DNA of 64,000 nt from Algoriphagus yeomjeoni (GTDB lineage: Bacteria > Bacteroidota > Bacteroidia > Cytophagales > Cyclobacteriaceae), in contig NZ_QLLK01000015.1 in NCBI RefSeq assembly GCF_003259505.1, positions 1-64,000 of the forward strand, given 5' to 3'. The notes below the pieces were generated by a model, which was given only the letters and a program-made list of their open reading frames with translations, made no database searches and had not been told where the DNA came from. How positions within the stretch are numbered: the stretch's first letter is position 1; every line of letters starts with the position of its first letter. This document shows, in pieces, positions 35,462 to 46,100 of the stretch. The translations under genes and the position numbers were made by a program.

Positions 35462-36586
35462 ATGCCTCTTTCAGAACTTATAAATCTTCGCCAACTCTTA
35501 CATCAAACCCCAGAGATTGCCGGTGAAGAATCTGCCACAGCGGAGAAGATTTTATCCTTTTTTACAAACCTCAAACCAGATCAATCCATCCAAAATCTAG
35601 GTGGAAATGGGCTTGCTTTCGTTTTTAAAGGGGAAAATCCAGGTAAGCGAATTTTGTTCAGAGCTGAACTGGATGCCTTGCCTATTCAGGAAACAGGTGA
35701 ACCAAGCTATAAAAGCAAGACTGAAGGGAAAGCTCATCTTTGTGGTCATGACGGCCACATGACGATCATTTGCGGGCTGGGAGAAAAGCTAGCTTCCCAA
35801 AGGCCTCAGCATGGTGAAGTCGTTCTTCTTTTTCAGCCTTCAGAAGAAACCGGAGAGGGTGCAAAAAGGATCTTGGATGATCCGAAATTCGAGCAAATCA
35901 AACCTGATTTTGCCTTTGCTCTGCATAATCTCCCGGGATTCCCGCTCCATCAATCAGTGATCAGAAAAGGAACATTTGCCGCAGGAAGCACTGGTTTGAC
36001 TATTGCCCTCACAGGAAAAACAGCACATGCCGCTCATCCGGATGCAGGGATCAATCCTGCTCAAGTCACCGCACGATTGATCCAAACCCTTCCCAAGCTT
36101 CCAGAAAAGCTAAAGAACTTTGCGTTGGTCACCGTAATCCATGCTGAGCTAGGAAGCTTGGCTTTCGGGACTAGTGCGGGTAGGGGAAGTTTGAGCTTAA
36201 CCATCCGGGCTTTTGATCAAAAAGATCTAGATGGCTTGATCGAAATGATAAAGACAGAAGCCAGCAGAATCGCTTCAGCTGAGAAGCTTGGAATAGAATT
36301 CAGTTTAGTGGAATCATTTGCCGTTTCGAAAAACGATCCAAATGCGGCAGAAATTGCAGAAAAGTGCATTGAGGAATTAGGCTTGGAGATAGTAGAAAAA
36401 ACAGAACCATTTCGTTGGTCTGAGGATTTTGGGCTTTTTAGTCAAAGTTGTCCTGCCTATTTATTTGGATTAGGCTCAGGAGAGAATTGCCCCCAATTAC
36501 ATGAACCTACCTATGATTTTCCAGATGAACTTATTGAAACAGGAATCAGAATTTTTGAGGGAATTGCAAGGGAAGTGAATGGGTAA
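35462..36586 (+). CDS. M20-family amidohydrolase/aminoacylase
   Basis: The 374-residue metal-dependent hydrolase shows M20D-type motifs: RAELDALPIQETG near residue 66, LCGHDGHMTI near 93 with metal-binding His/Asp, and FQPSEETGEGAKRIL near 125 with the general-base Glu. The middle dimerisation domain is present (GLTIALTGKTAHAAHP). The C-terminal metal residue lies in QLHEPTYDFPDE. It should cleave N-acyl amino acids or related amides in the cytosol. It is a single gene flanked by a strong hairpin. Confidence 0.93.
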   Translation: MPLSELINLRQLLHQTPEIAGEESATAEKILSFFTNLKPDQSIQNLGGNGLAFVFKGENPGKRILFRAELDALPIQETGEPSYKSKTEGKAHLCGHDGHMTIICGLGEKLASQRPQHGEVVLLFQPSEETGEGAKRILDDPKFEQIKPDFAFALHNLPGFPLHQSVIRKGTFAAGSTGLTIALTGKTAHAAHPDAGINPAQVTARLIQTLPKLPEKLKNFALVTVIHAELGSLAFGTSAGRGSLSLTIRAFDQKDLDGLIEMIKTEASRIASAEKLGIEFSLVESFAVSKNDPNAAEIAEKCIEELGLEIVEKTEPFRWSEDFGLFSQSCPAYLFGLGSGENCPQLHEPTYDFPDELIETGIRIFEGIAREVNG

Positions 36587-36590
36587 GAAA

Positions 36591-36623
36591 AGACCTTCCA
36601 GGCTTTGAAAACCTGGAAGGTCT
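36591..36623. terminator. Hairpin between convergent genes
   Basis: A perfect 12-bp stem AGACCTTCCAGG/CCTGGAAGGTCT has a 9-nt loop. There is an A-rich left side (U-rich for leftward transcripts) but no T-run on the right, so it best serves minus-strand transcripts. Confidence 0.65.
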
Positions 36624-36625
36624 GG

Positions 36626-36775
36626 TTAAAGTCCAGCTTCTAGAGAAGCAGGCCAACAGGCAGAAGCAGGACAACAGTAGTTTACAGTCACAGTGATCAG
36701 TTTCAGGCTCATGTTCTCATACCACTTAACTAGCTTGGTACAAGGCTCCCTTAAAACTAGGGCAAAATCAGCCAT
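36626..36775 (-). CDS. Possible Cys-rich small peptide (49 or 28 residues)
   Basis: A minus-strand frame from ATG 36775 encodes 49 residues; an internal ATG at 36712 would give 28 residues beginning MSLKLITVTVNY. The C-terminal part contains an in-frame tandem duplication of six codons, CCPASA then CWPASL, caused by an 18-bp direct repeat (16 of the bases differ at one position). No maturation enzymes are adjacent. It could be a small secreted or modified peptide, a spurious frame over a simple repeat, or a remnant. I keep it because it fills an otherwise empty gap downstream of the NIPSNAP gene. Confidence 0.3.
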   Translation of the reverse strand: MADFALVLREPCTKLVKWYENMSLKLITVTVNYCCPASACWPASLEAGL

Positions 36776-36865
36776 TTTCAGCTAATGAAAATCCTGCGCG
36801 CTCTGTGAAAAACTCAGTGCCCACTGCGGTTAAAAACCCGACTTGCGCCAGCTTTTTACTTTCAA

Positions 36866-37645
36866 TTACAGATCTGAATACTCTGCCGGGTATAGCAGTC
36901 TGGTGTCGTTACGTGATACCGTATTGGCATATTCTGGTAAGTCTTTCATCCCTGCCCAATCTGGATCAGCACCGAATTGCTTCCAATGTTCATTTCTGAT
37001 GTCCATGTTTTCATGGGTAGTCATGTAGACTAAGTTTGGCATATTCGCCCCAGCTATCGTTTCAGCATAGAAAATCGGACTGCAGTTTAGCTTCTCGAAG
37101 ATGTCCATTTCACCGGAATTAAACATCTTCACTTTCGCTTTGTACAAACGCTCAGTCGCAGCCTCATAGCTTCTCAATTCGTAAACTCTATCTTTTTTGT
37201 CATTGGTCAATTTAGACTCCGCAAATTTCGGCTGTCCAGTCATCGCTTGAAGAATTGAGGTCTCTATTCTTTTGTAAGGTGGGTTGTCAAAGACTGCATT
37301 GATATACGCACTGCCAGCAGTTTGGTAAGCCGCATCTTTTGCCAATTTGCCTTCCAACCCCATAAATTCATCCATTGATTTGAATGGAATGAATACATAA
37401 ACTTTTTTTCCAGCATCAGCTTGGGTGGAAATAGGTTTGAATACTCCGACTTTAGCAATGCCATTCCTATGGGCTGCAGGTATAAAAGCATTTTCCAAAT
37501 AATTATCCAACATCGCCTCTTGAGCTGGCGAATCGATATGATAAGTTTTCAATTCGTAAATATCTCTTTTTTGTGCCACCAAGTTAAAGCTGAGCAGCAG
37601 GCAAAAAGCAAAAAAACCGAGTGATAATGTTTTTAATTGTTTCAT
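36866..37645 (-). CDS. Secreted NIPSNAP-family protein
   Basis: The 259-residue product has a Sec signal peptide (residues 1 to about 24, ending LVAQ) and two NIPSNAP-type ferredoxin-like (dimeric alpha-beta barrel) repeats. The first is at about 27-125, opening IYELKTYHIDSPAQEAMLDN; the second at about 150-255, opening VYELRSYEAATERLYKAKV. The family binds or acts on small molecules, but no general reaction is known. Exported double-domain members are common in Bacteroidota. There is no evident operon partner. Confidence 0.9.
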   Translation of the reverse strand: MKQLKTLSLGFFAFCLLLSFNLVAQKRDIYELKTYHIDSPAQEAMLDNYLENAFIPAAHRNGIAKVGVFKPISTQADAGKKVYVFIPFKSMDEFMGLEGKLAKDAAYQTAGSAYINAVFDNPPYKRIETSILQAMTGQPKFAESKLTNDKKDRVYELRSYEAATERLYKAKVKMFNSGEMDIFEKLNCSPIFYAETIAGANMPNLVYMTTHENMDIRNEHWKQFGADPDWAGMKDLPEYANTVSRNDTRLLYPAEYSDL

Positions 37646-37767
37646 TTTTTAGGTTTCAGGTTAAGAATGGGTAATTGATTTGTAATCTAAAGCAAACATT
37701 GAATTAAGCAGTCCTGTTCTAACAATCCTAAGAGAACTTTAAGAAAGTTGAAATATTGCTTCAAATG

Positions 37768-37796
37768 AAAAAAGCCGACTTTCGCCGGCTTTTTTC
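37768..37796 (-). terminator. Terminator of the aminopeptidase gene
   Basis: A 10-bp stem AAAAAAGCCG/CGGCTTTTTT with an 8-nt loop sits directly at the 3' end of the minus-strand gene. Confidence 0.85.
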
Positions 37797-40127
37797 TTAT
37801 TTATTGTTTTGTGCTTTCTTCATCGGGTTGCTACCAATAGATGTTCCTCTAGCAGCTCCTGAACCTTTAAACAACTCAAATCTGCTTGGCTGAAGCTGAG
37901 CTGGCCAGTAATTGTTCGACTCATCTATATCAGCAGTCTCTCTTCTTGGATCGAGAATGATTTGAGTGACTTCTTTTTCTTTCACAAATACTTTTGTGAC
38001 CTGAGTTTCATTCTTTCTCCAGATTTCCACAGGAATACGATCGATCTCAGAAGTGCCATCAGCATATTGGAATTCCAGGATGATCGGCATCACCAAACCA
38101 CCCACGTTTTTGAAGGTGATTTCATAGAAATTCAAATCACTTTCCATCAGCTCCTTTTCCTCTGGAGAAAGGCTAGCCATAAATTTCTGATAGCTTTCCT
38201 CGTCTGCTGGAGTTACTGTGAAAGGATTATAAGAAGTATAGAAATCACGCGTAGCTGGGTTTGCTTCAATTACGGTCTCTTGGATATCTGTCCTATTAAA
38301 CTCTTTGGAAACGTAATCTTCTTCTCTGTCTGCTTCTGCCTTCATCGCTGCCATTCTCTCAGCTGGAGTACGGTTCTCCATTTTGTACAAGGCCACATTC
38401 TCTATAGCGATATCTACAGGCTCCGTGCCATAGAACCATCCTCTCCAGAACCAATCCAGGTCAACTGCAGAGGCATCTTCCATTGTACGGAATAAATCAT
38501 CAGGCGTAGGATGCTTAAACATCCATCTTCTTGCGTACTCTTTGAATGCATAATCAAACAACTCTCTACCCATCACCGTCTCACGAAGGATGTTAAGGGC
38601 AGTAGCTGGTTTCGCGTATGCATTTGGGCCAAACTGAATGATGTTTTCAGAATTTGTCATGATTGGCTCAAGCGTATTCACGCTGCTTTTCATATAAGGT
38701 ACAATCTTGTGCGCAGGACCACGACGGGAAGGGAAATTGCGATCCCACTCCTGCTCAGCCATGAATTGCATGAAGGTGTTCAATCCCTCGTCCATCCAAG
38801 TCCACTGACGCTCGTCAGAATTGACTATCATAGGGAAGAAATTATGTCCTACTTCGTGAATAATCACACCGATCATTCCGTTTTTCACGGCTTCAGAATA
38901 GGTACCATCTGTATCCGGACGACCATAATTGAAGCAAATCATAGGATATTCCATTCCATTTGCAGCCTCTACAGAAATCGCAGTTGGGTACGGATAATCG
39001 AATGTGTGAGCAGAGTAAGATTTGATCGTATGTGCAACTACTCGGGTAGAATACTGACCCCAAAGTGGATTCGCCTCTTTTGCGTAATAAGACATAGCCA
39101 TCACATCTTTTCCACCTTGTTTCACTGCCATTGCATCCCAGATAAATTTGCGGGAAGAAGTCCAGGCAAAATCACGAACGTTCTCAGCTTTAAACTTCCA
39201 AGTTTTCTTAGCAGTAGATTTGCCCTTTTCCAATTCAGTTGCTTCATCCTGCGTACGGATGACCACTGGATTATCGTATGTTTTCTTAGCAGTATTCCAT
39301 CTATTCAGCTCAGTTGCAGAAAGCACCTGGCTTGCATTTTGAAGTTCGCCAGTCGCTCCGACCATGTGGTCAGCAGGCACAGTGATGTTCACTTCATAAT
39401 TTCCAAAAACCAAAGCAAACTCGCCTGAGCCTAGGAACTGCTTGTTTTGCCATCCTTCAAAGTCAGAATAAACAGCCATTCTGGGGAACCATTCAGCCAT
39501 GGTGTATAAGTAATTGCCGTCTTCTTTGAAGTACTCGTATCCTGGACGACCGGAGATATAGCCAACTCTATTTGTAATGTTGAACGTCCAATCTACCCCA
39601 AAAGTAAAGCTATCCCCAGCCTTCAAAGGTGTAGGAAGATCAATACGCATCATCGTTTTATTGACAGTGACCGGAAGTGGATTGCCTTTCGCATCTTTTA
39701 CTTCCAATACTTTGTACCCAAAATCATCATTTGCCCAAATGATTCCTTCAAGCGTACGAAGAGTCATTCTAGAACTAATAGAGCTTTCGGCTGCTTTGGG
39801 AGAATCAGAATCCGGTCCGCGCTGGTTTTCCTCCAGTTGAACCCAGAGGTACGTCAGCTGATCAGGGGAATTATTGATGTAAGTGACTTTCTCAGATCCT
39901 TTGATGGATTGATTTGCATCATCAAGCTCCACGTTGATCACGTAGTTTGCCTGCTGCTGCCAGTACATGTGACCTGGAGCTCCAGATGCAGTTCGGTAAA
40001 CATTCGGAGTTCGCAGCATCGGGCCAAGCTGCTCAAATCGCTCAGCATGATTCTGCTCTGATTGCTGCGCAAAAGCAGGAAAAATCCCTGTAATTGCTAG
40101 TGCTGTAAGTGCAAGTAGTTTTTTCAT
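37797..40127 (-). CDS. Exported M1-family zinc aminopeptidase
   Basis: The start ATG at 40127 gives 776 residues with a signal peptide (KKLLALTALAITGIFPAFAQ). The gluzincin motif HEVGHNFF plus the downstream Glu in WMDEGLNTF follow the HExxH-x18-E rule. The substrate-binding GAMEN element appears as NGMEYPM, a divergent version found in exported Bacteroidota members. The N-terminal beta domain precedes it, and a long C-terminal region carries further beta strands. It should cleave N-terminal residues from peptides in the periplasm. The HupE-like gene lies upstream on the same strand. Confidence 0.93.
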   Translation of the reverse strand: MKKLLALTALAITGIFPAFAQQSEQNHAERFEQLGPMLRTPNVYRTASGAPGHMYWQQQANYVINVELDDANQSIKGSEKVTYINNSPDQLTYLWVQLEENQRGPDSDSPKAAESSISSRMTLRTLEGIIWANDDFGYKVLEVKDAKGNPLPVTVNKTMMRIDLPTPLKAGDSFTFGVDWTFNITNRVGYISGRPGYEYFKEDGNYLYTMAEWFPRMAVYSDFEGWQNKQFLGSGEFALVFGNYEVNITVPADHMVGATGELQNASQVLSATELNRWNTAKKTYDNPVVIRTQDEATELEKGKSTAKKTWKFKAENVRDFAWTSSRKFIWDAMAVKQGGKDVMAMSYYAKEANPLWGQYSTRVVAHTIKSYSAHTFDYPYPTAISVEAANGMEYPMICFNYGRPDTDGTYSEAVKNGMIGVIIHEVGHNFFPMIVNSDERQWTWMDEGLNTFMQFMAEQEWDRNFPSRRGPAHKIVPYMKSSVNTLEPIMTNSENIIQFGPNAYAKPATALNILRETVMGRELFDYAFKEYARRWMFKHPTPDDLFRTMEDASAVDLDWFWRGWFYGTEPVDIAIENVALYKMENRTPAERMAAMKAEADREEDYVSKEFNRTDIQETVIEANPATRDFYTSYNPFTVTPADEESYQKFMASLSPEEKELMESDLNFYEITFKNVGGLVMPIILEFQYADGTSEIDRIPVEIWRKNETQVTKVFVKEKEVTQIILDPRRETADIDESNNYWPAQLQPSRFELFKGSGAARGTSIGSNPMKKAQNNK

Positions 40128-40204
40128 TATGTAATTATTTAGGCTCAATTCTATTATTTATCTCAATTCATCAGCTACCGATCAATCAGCAGCTAAGGTA
40201 TTTC

Positions 40205-40786
40205 TTACCAATATTTTGCTTCTAACATCAGCATTAGCGCCACTCCAAACACCATGGACGCCACGACTAAAGTCCATTCTTTGCGGCTCACACCCGCCAA
40301 TCCTACCAAGATCGATGTGGCTAGAAGAAAAATCCCCACGATCACCAACTGACCCAATTCCAATCCGAGATTGAATGCCAGCAATGGCTGCCAAATACTT
40401 GCCTCTTTGCCCAAAAGACTTCTTAGGTAAATAGAAAATCCAAGTCCATGAATGAGACCGAAGAACAGAGCGAAAACATAATTAATCGAAAGTCCTTTGC
40501 CAGACGCGGGTTTTGGTCGGAGAATTGTAATGAAGGCAGTGATCGCGATAGTCACTGGTATCAAAAACTCTATTAGATCAGAGTTTATGCTGATCAATCG
40601 AAACGTAGCCAGAGCCAAAGTTAAAGAATGACCAATAGTGAAAGCAGTGACTAATATCACGACTTTGCGCCAGTCTCTAGGAATAAAGACTGCACAAAGT
40701 GCCAAAACAAAAAGGATATGGTCATAGCCATGGATATCAAGAATATGCTCAAGGCCTAGACGAAAATATAACTCAAATGAATTCAT
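40205..40786 (-). CDS. HupE/UreJ-family membrane protein
   Basis: The 193-residue product has six or seven hydrophobic helices. Family signatures are the early GYDHILFVLALC near residue 20 and FTIGHSLTLALA near 50, both with His residues, then ALFFGLIHGLGFS near 108. HupE and UreJ proteins are nickel (or cobalt) permeases, but many family members stand far from nickel enzymes. Here the neighbours are an M1 peptidase downstream and a divergent DUF6702 gene, a pairing that suggests metal supply or sensing for envelope proteins; this is inference. Confidence 0.85.
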   Translation of the reverse strand: MNSFELYFRLGLEHILDIHGYDHILFVLALCAVFIPRDWRKVVILVTAFTIGHSLTLALATFRLISINSDLIEFLIPVTIAITAFITILRPKPASGKGLSINYVFALFFGLIHGLGFSIYLRSLLGKEASIWQPLLAFNLGLELGQLVIVGIFLLATSILVGLAGVSRKEWTLVVASMVFGVALMLMLEAKYW

Positions 40787-40869
40787 AAGAAGGGTGAAAT
40801 ACCTCTAAAGAAGTAAATTGCGCAATTATACGTCATAATTGGCAGAAAAGACAGGCAACAGAACACCAA

Positions 40870-41364
40870 ATGCAACAGTTTTACTTATACATGATCAGCT
40901 TGGGATGGCTGGTATTTGCACATCCTTTTCATATCAGCTTGACAGAGATTAAATGGAATGCTGAGACTGAGCATATAGAGATTTCGCAGAAGATTTTCTG
41001 GGATGATTTAGAGATTGGGCTGGGAGATTTTCACGATGAATCCATTGATTTTCTAAATCCAGCTAATAAGGAAAAACTCAGCAAGCAAATTGAATCCTAT
41101 CTGCAAGAGAAAAATACGATTTGGATTGATGACAAATCAGTATCCCTGACTTTCATTGGCTATGAAGTAGAGGAAGATGCAGCTTGGTTCTACCTTGAAT
41201 CCGAAAAGGTAAAAGAGCCAACAGCTGTTAAAATCAAGAATAGTTTATTGCTCGACGATTTTCCTGATCAAAAGAATGTAGTCCAAGTTTACTTCGAGTC
41301 TAAGAGCCCAAAAAGTATAATACTCGGTAAAGGAAAGGAAATAGGCATATTGAAAAAGAATTGA
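40870..41364 (+). CDS. DUF6702-family exported protein
   Basis: The 164-residue product has a short hydrophobic N-terminus (FYLYMISLGWLVFAHPFHIS) that likely serves as a signal peptide, then the DUF6702-like pattern SLTEIKWNAETEHIEISQKIFWDDLEIGL and a beta-rich body rich in Asp and Glu. The function is not established. It is divergent from the HupE/UreJ-like gene with an 83-bp gap, an arrangement consistent with co-regulation. The HPFH after the signal could be a metal ligand cluster. Confidence 0.78.
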   Translation: MQQFYLYMISLGWLVFAHPFHISLTEIKWNAETEHIEISQKIFWDDLEIGLGDFHDESIDFLNPANKEKLSKQIESYLQEKNTIWIDDKSVSLTFIGYEVEEDAAWFYLESEKVKEPTAVKIKNSLLLDDFPDQKNVVQVYFESKSPKSIILGKGKEIGILKKN

Positions 41365-41533
41365 TCTTAGGCGCTAAAGTATAATTCGCCATGACATTTA
41401 ACTGTATTTGCTTTCGCTACTATCAGATTCCTCGCTTACTAACTAATTATTCTGAGGTTTTGAGTCATAACTCTTTTCAGTTCCGGTATTGACTTATATT
41501 TTTCTTTTCTTAGGGAATAGATTTTTCATGAAC

Positions 41534-41562
41534 AAAAAAGTCCGACCTAAGGCCGGACTTTT
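41534..41562 (-). terminator. Terminator of the susCD-like unit
   Basis: The 9-bp stem AAAAGTCCG/CGGACTTTT with a 9-nt loop is followed by T residues on the minus strand, just past the SusD stop. Confidence 0.8.
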
Positions 41563-41581
41563 GATTTATGATCATTCCCAA

Positions 41582-43093
41582 TTAGTAACCAGGATTTTGC
41601 TCTATCGGTGCAGAGATATTGGTTTGGATTTCTGTCAGTGGTATAGGCCAAACAAATAAGTGGCTGCTATATTCTAGCGAGTGATCCATTGGAATAACTC
41701 CTCCCTGATAGAAGCTGATATTTGTAATAGATCTTGTAGTTGCTTTCATCGGAATACCAGACATTAAGCCTTCTCCAGACAATCTGTGAATATCTGGCCA
41801 TCTTCTACCTTCAGCAAGTAATTCAATTCTTCGTTCATTCAAGATCGCTTGTAGTGTACCGTCACCTAATCCTTCTACAGTGTACATTGGTACTGAAGCA
41901 GGCAATGCACGGCTTCTTACTGAGTTCAATAAATCAACCGCTTCCATCATTTTACCAGTTCTTGCATTTGCTTCGGCGGCATTAAGAACTACCTCTGCAA
42001 ATCTCAAGATAACATTAGGGTCAGTGTAAGTCACAGCATCCTGATATTTACTAGTGAAGATACCTGTTGTACTCTGAGAAGTCAAAAGACTTCTTCGAGT
42101 ATCAGCAGGATCCCAGAAGTCTGCTCTCCAGATGATTGGGCTTATTTTCACCAATCCTCTAGCACCATTATTCGGGTTGCCATACATAGCCGGAAGTGCA
42201 CCGTTCACCCCTGGGTTTGCCTCAGCAGAGTTTACAAAGGAGAAAATATTATCAGTACTTGTACCACCTCTAAAAGGAGTAGCTGGGTTTGCAGTGATCG
42301 CATATTTGGAAGCCAGCTTTGTATATTCTGCCAATACTCCTGGCCAATCTTCCATGTGCAATTTCACTCGAGACTTCAGTGCAATTGCAGCACCTTTATT
42401 TGCTCTAAATGCACCACCTTCTGGCAAAAATCCTTCAGCTGCATCTAGATCTTGTAGCAACTGTGCATAATCTTCGCTTACAGTTCCTCTTTGTACAGCC
42501 TCCCCATCAGGAACTTTGGTCACGTCATCGATACCAAATGTTCTGTAAGGAATACCTAAAGAGGAAGGATTATCAGAATAAGGTCTTGCAAAATGGATTA
42601 ACAATTCGTGGTGAGCCAAAGCTCTCAAGAAAAGCATCTCGCCTTTGTATGCATTGCCCTCGTCAGTTGTCAATACACCATTAGTGACAGCTACATCCAG
42701 ATTTTCCAAAATAATATTTAGCCTGTTGATCATTCTGTAAAGAGAGATCCACATACCAACGTTGTTGGCAGAAACTGGGCTATAGGAATTGTTGTAGGTG
42801 ATTTCGTAGAAGGCCTGATCGTTATACATATCTTCACCTCTCATGTCACCTTGTTCCACGTTTGCTGCTCCGAACGGATAACCACGCTGAACCGCATTTG
42901 CATAGAAACCTCTCTGTGCTGACTCATACACACCTAATACTGCAGATTCGATACGAGCGCCTGTAGAAAATGCTTCTGAATCAGGGATAAGGTTTGCAGG
43001 TACCAACTCAGTTACCTCACATGCACTGGTAAAGCCCAATAAGGCTACACCTACTAGTGCCAATTTGATATTTTTTATCGCGAATTTTTTCAT
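41582..43093 (-). CDS. SusD/RagB-family nutrient-binding lipoprotein
   Basis: The 503-residue product has a lipoprotein signal (VGVALLGFTSAC, Cys near residue 25) and the SusD-type helical TPR scaffold (FYEITYNNSYSPVS, MLFLRALAHHELLIHFARPY, then PNVILRFAEVVLNAAEANAR and AILNERRIELLAEGRRWPD). It sits on the SusC barrel as a lid that captures glycan or peptide ligands. It begins 28 nt after the SusC stop. The ligand cannot be read, and no glycoside hydrolase, sulfatase or peptidase lies in the same unit. Confidence 0.95.
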   Translation of the reverse strand: MKKFAIKNIKLALVGVALLGFTSACEVTELVPANLIPDSEAFSTGARIESAVLGVYESAQRGFYANAVQRGYPFGAANVEQGDMRGEDMYNDQAFYEITYNNSYSPVSANNVGMWISLYRMINRLNIILENLDVAVTNGVLTTDEGNAYKGEMLFLRALAHHELLIHFARPYSDNPSSLGIPYRTFGIDDVTKVPDGEAVQRGTVSEDYAQLLQDLDAAEGFLPEGGAFRANKGAAIALKSRVKLHMEDWPGVLAEYTKLASKYAITANPATPFRGGTSTDNIFSFVNSAEANPGVNGALPAMYGNPNNGARGLVKISPIIWRADFWDPADTRRSLLTSQSTTGIFTSKYQDAVTYTDPNVILRFAEVVLNAAEANARTGKMMEAVDLLNSVRSRALPASVPMYTVEGLGDGTLQAILNERRIELLAEGRRWPDIHRLSGEGLMSGIPMKATTRSITNISFYQGGVIPMDHSLEYSSHLFVWPIPLTEIQTNISAPIEQNPGY

Positions 43094-43120
43094 AATAAAT
43101 ATTCTTTTCGGTTTGAGTGA

Positions 43121-46100
43121 TTAGAAACCTACGCTAATACCAAGCGTGTATGTACGGATGACCGGAGCTACGTTCGAATCAACACCAAAGCTAAGTTGAC
43201 CTGAGAAAGAGTTTGCTTCTGGGTCAAGTCCTGAATAACCCGTGAATGTGAAAGGGTTTTGAACTTGGGCAAATACACGTGCATTAGAAATTGCTCCACT
43301 AAAAGCCGACTGTAAGGCACTAACTGGCACAGTGTATCCAAGGACAATGTTTTGGATTCTTACGTAATCACCTTTCTCCACAAATCTTGAATTGGAGACT
43401 GAGTTTTGCCACATATTTTGATCCTGACCTGAGTAAAGCTTAGGAATATCAGTCACCTGACCACTTTCAGTCCATCTTGTTAGGATACTTGCTTGGTTAT
43501 TTGAAAAGCCTTGGCCTAGAAGTCCTCTAAGAGATTCATTCATGATGTAGTTTCCACCTGAGAATCTTGTGAAGATTTCAGCATCAAAATTTCCAAATCT
43601 GAAATTGTTTGACCAGCCACCTTGCCACTTAGGCAATGTGTTTCCAAGGTATTCCTGAGTAGGACCAGAAGCAGCCACAGACACATCAGATGGATTAGCT
43701 GGGTCATATTGTTTAAAACCTAAGGCACCACGTACTAAATTATACTGCACAATGTTGTCTCCAGATCTGTATAGAGGGTTACCATTTGCAGCGTTTACTC
43801 CTTCCCATACTACGCCGTAAAGCTGAGCGATAGGGTTTCCAACCTCAGTTCTATTGTAAGTTCCAGTTAATGGGCTGATCAAATTAGTAACCTCGTTTTT
43901 GATGTAGGAAATGTTGAAATCAGTATCCCATGAGAATTTACCTCTACTAATTACATTGGAAGCTACTCTAAGCTCAAAACCAGTGTTCTCCATCTGGCCC
44001 ACGTTCTGGTTGATGCTGTTACCTGGTACGCCTAATGAAGGTGCAGTAGGAGCAGCTAAGATTATTCCGTCGATATTATTTTTGAAATAATCTGCAGAAA
44101 CAGTAATTCTTCCTAAAGTCATATCAAGACCAAAGTTCAACTTCTTGGAAGTTTCCCACTGTAAATCAGCATTGGCAATTCTATTGTAACCAATACCTGC
44201 ACCAGCACCACCCAAAACTGGGCTATATCCACCGTAAGCTGCAAAAGAATCAATACCTGTATTTCCTACTTCAGCATAAGAAGCTCTCACTTTGAAATCC
44301 GAAATCAATTCAGAATTGAAGAATGCTTCATCAGAAACTCTCCATCCCACAGATCCACCAAAGAAAGTTCCTCTTTGGTTTTCTACTGCCAAATCAGAAA
44401 TTCCGTCATTTCTTACCGTGAAAGAAGCCAAGTATTTGCCTTTGTAGGAATAATTGAATCTACCGAAATAAGAATCATACCCTCTTTCGGTGTAGCCACC
44501 ACCAGAGAATTGATTATTGTAAGAACCAGTGATTAGGTTATTTCTTCTGAAATAATCATCAGAGATGTCAGTACCCGAAGCACTGAATCCATAGAACTTA
44601 GCGAATTGGTATTCCAAACCTGCAGTAAAGTTCAAATTGTGGTCTTCAGCGATAATTGTCTGATAATTCAAGGTATTCTGCCAGTTCCACTGGAAAGCAG
44701 GATTAGCAGCCATGAACACACTACCATTTGAACTTCTACCGTCACCATGTCTTGCATCCAGTGACTGGAAATCGTCCGCCATAGTTAAGTCAACACCGAT
44801 TTGAGTTCTAGCAGTAAGACCATCCAAAATATCTACTTCACCATAAGCGTTGCCTATTATTCTGTGCGTACGGCTTCTATAAATATTGTTTTTCAATACA
44901 AAACCAATGTTAGGTATGTTGTTGTCTGGACCGGCTAGGTTGTTTCCAAAACCAGTTGTAGCACCATTTGCTGTTACATTGAATCCATCAAAAGCAGTAT
45001 TAGCTTCATCATAGATTGGAACGTTTGGCAAAGAACGTGTAGAGTTGTAAATCGCTCCCGAAAGAGAGTTAGAACCGTTATTTAAACCAAATATCTCAGT
45101 ATATGAATAAGACATAGAAGTACCTACTCTTACCGCTTTCGAGATATTATGATCCACATTTCCTCTAAATGAATACCTGCTTAATTCATTTGGTCTTACA
45201 GGAGATTCCTGATCAGTGAAGCCTAAAGAGAAGAAGTATTTAGTAGCTTCAGAACCTCCAGCAATAGAAAGATTGTGCTGCTGAGTAAATCCTTGTCTGA
45301 ATACTAGATCTTGCCAATCGGTATTTACACCTGGTGCAGCTAGTTCTGATTGTCCCGCATTTGTTCTCTTTTCGTTTGCTATGGTTACCCATTGGTCCCC
45401 AGTAAGTAGGTCAAAAGTATCTACAGCTTCATTGATACCCATTGAAGTGCTGTAACTCACTTTAGCTTTGCCTGTAGCTCCTCTTTTGGTAGTAATTAGA
45501 ATCACACCATTTGCTGCTCTAGAACCATAAATAGCGGAAGCAGAACCATCTTTCAATACCTCGAAAGAGGCAATATCAGCCGGATTAATGTTAGCTAATG
45601 GATTAGCATCGTTGACAGATGATCTGTCGGAATTGACTAATGGAACTCCGTCAATTACGAAAAGTGGGCTTGCACTAGATGTCAAGGAGTTCACGCCACG
45701 AATACGGATGATTGGAGCTGATCCTAAAATACCGCTTGGGGTGGTTACCGACACACCTGGAGCTCTACCAGCAAGTTGAGATTCAAAAGAAGGAGCTACT
45801 AGATTCTCAATCGCTGATGCATCGATAGACGCAACAGAACCAGTGATTTCTCTTCTTTCCTGGGTACCGTAGCCTACCACTACTACCTCATTGAGGGTTT
45901 TTACATCCACATCCAATACCACATTGATAACGGAATTGGAACCAATTGGCATTTCCTTAGATAAGTAGCCAACAAAACTGAATACAAGGGTAGTCGCGTC
46001 AGCTGGAGCTTGGATCGAATAACTTCCGTCCAAATCAGTGATAACGCCTATTGTAGTACCTTTAACTACTACACTAGCACCTGGAACACCATCTGGCTCT

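Noticed and set aside
36664..36712. Resemblance of the NYCC part of the small ORF to heat-stable enterotoxin-type peptides
   Set aside because: Only three Cys are present and the order differs; the likeness is four residues and probably chance.
36805..37028. Short forward frames at the 3' end of the NIPSNAP gene
   Set aside because: They overlap the conserved C-terminal part of the minus-strand gene and show no family pattern.
38511..39428. Long open frame antisense to the M1 aminopeptidase gene (305 codons)
   Set aside because: It lies wholly within a clear enzyme gene on the other strand, and its product is rich in His, Cys, Arg and Ile as expected from a shadow frame.
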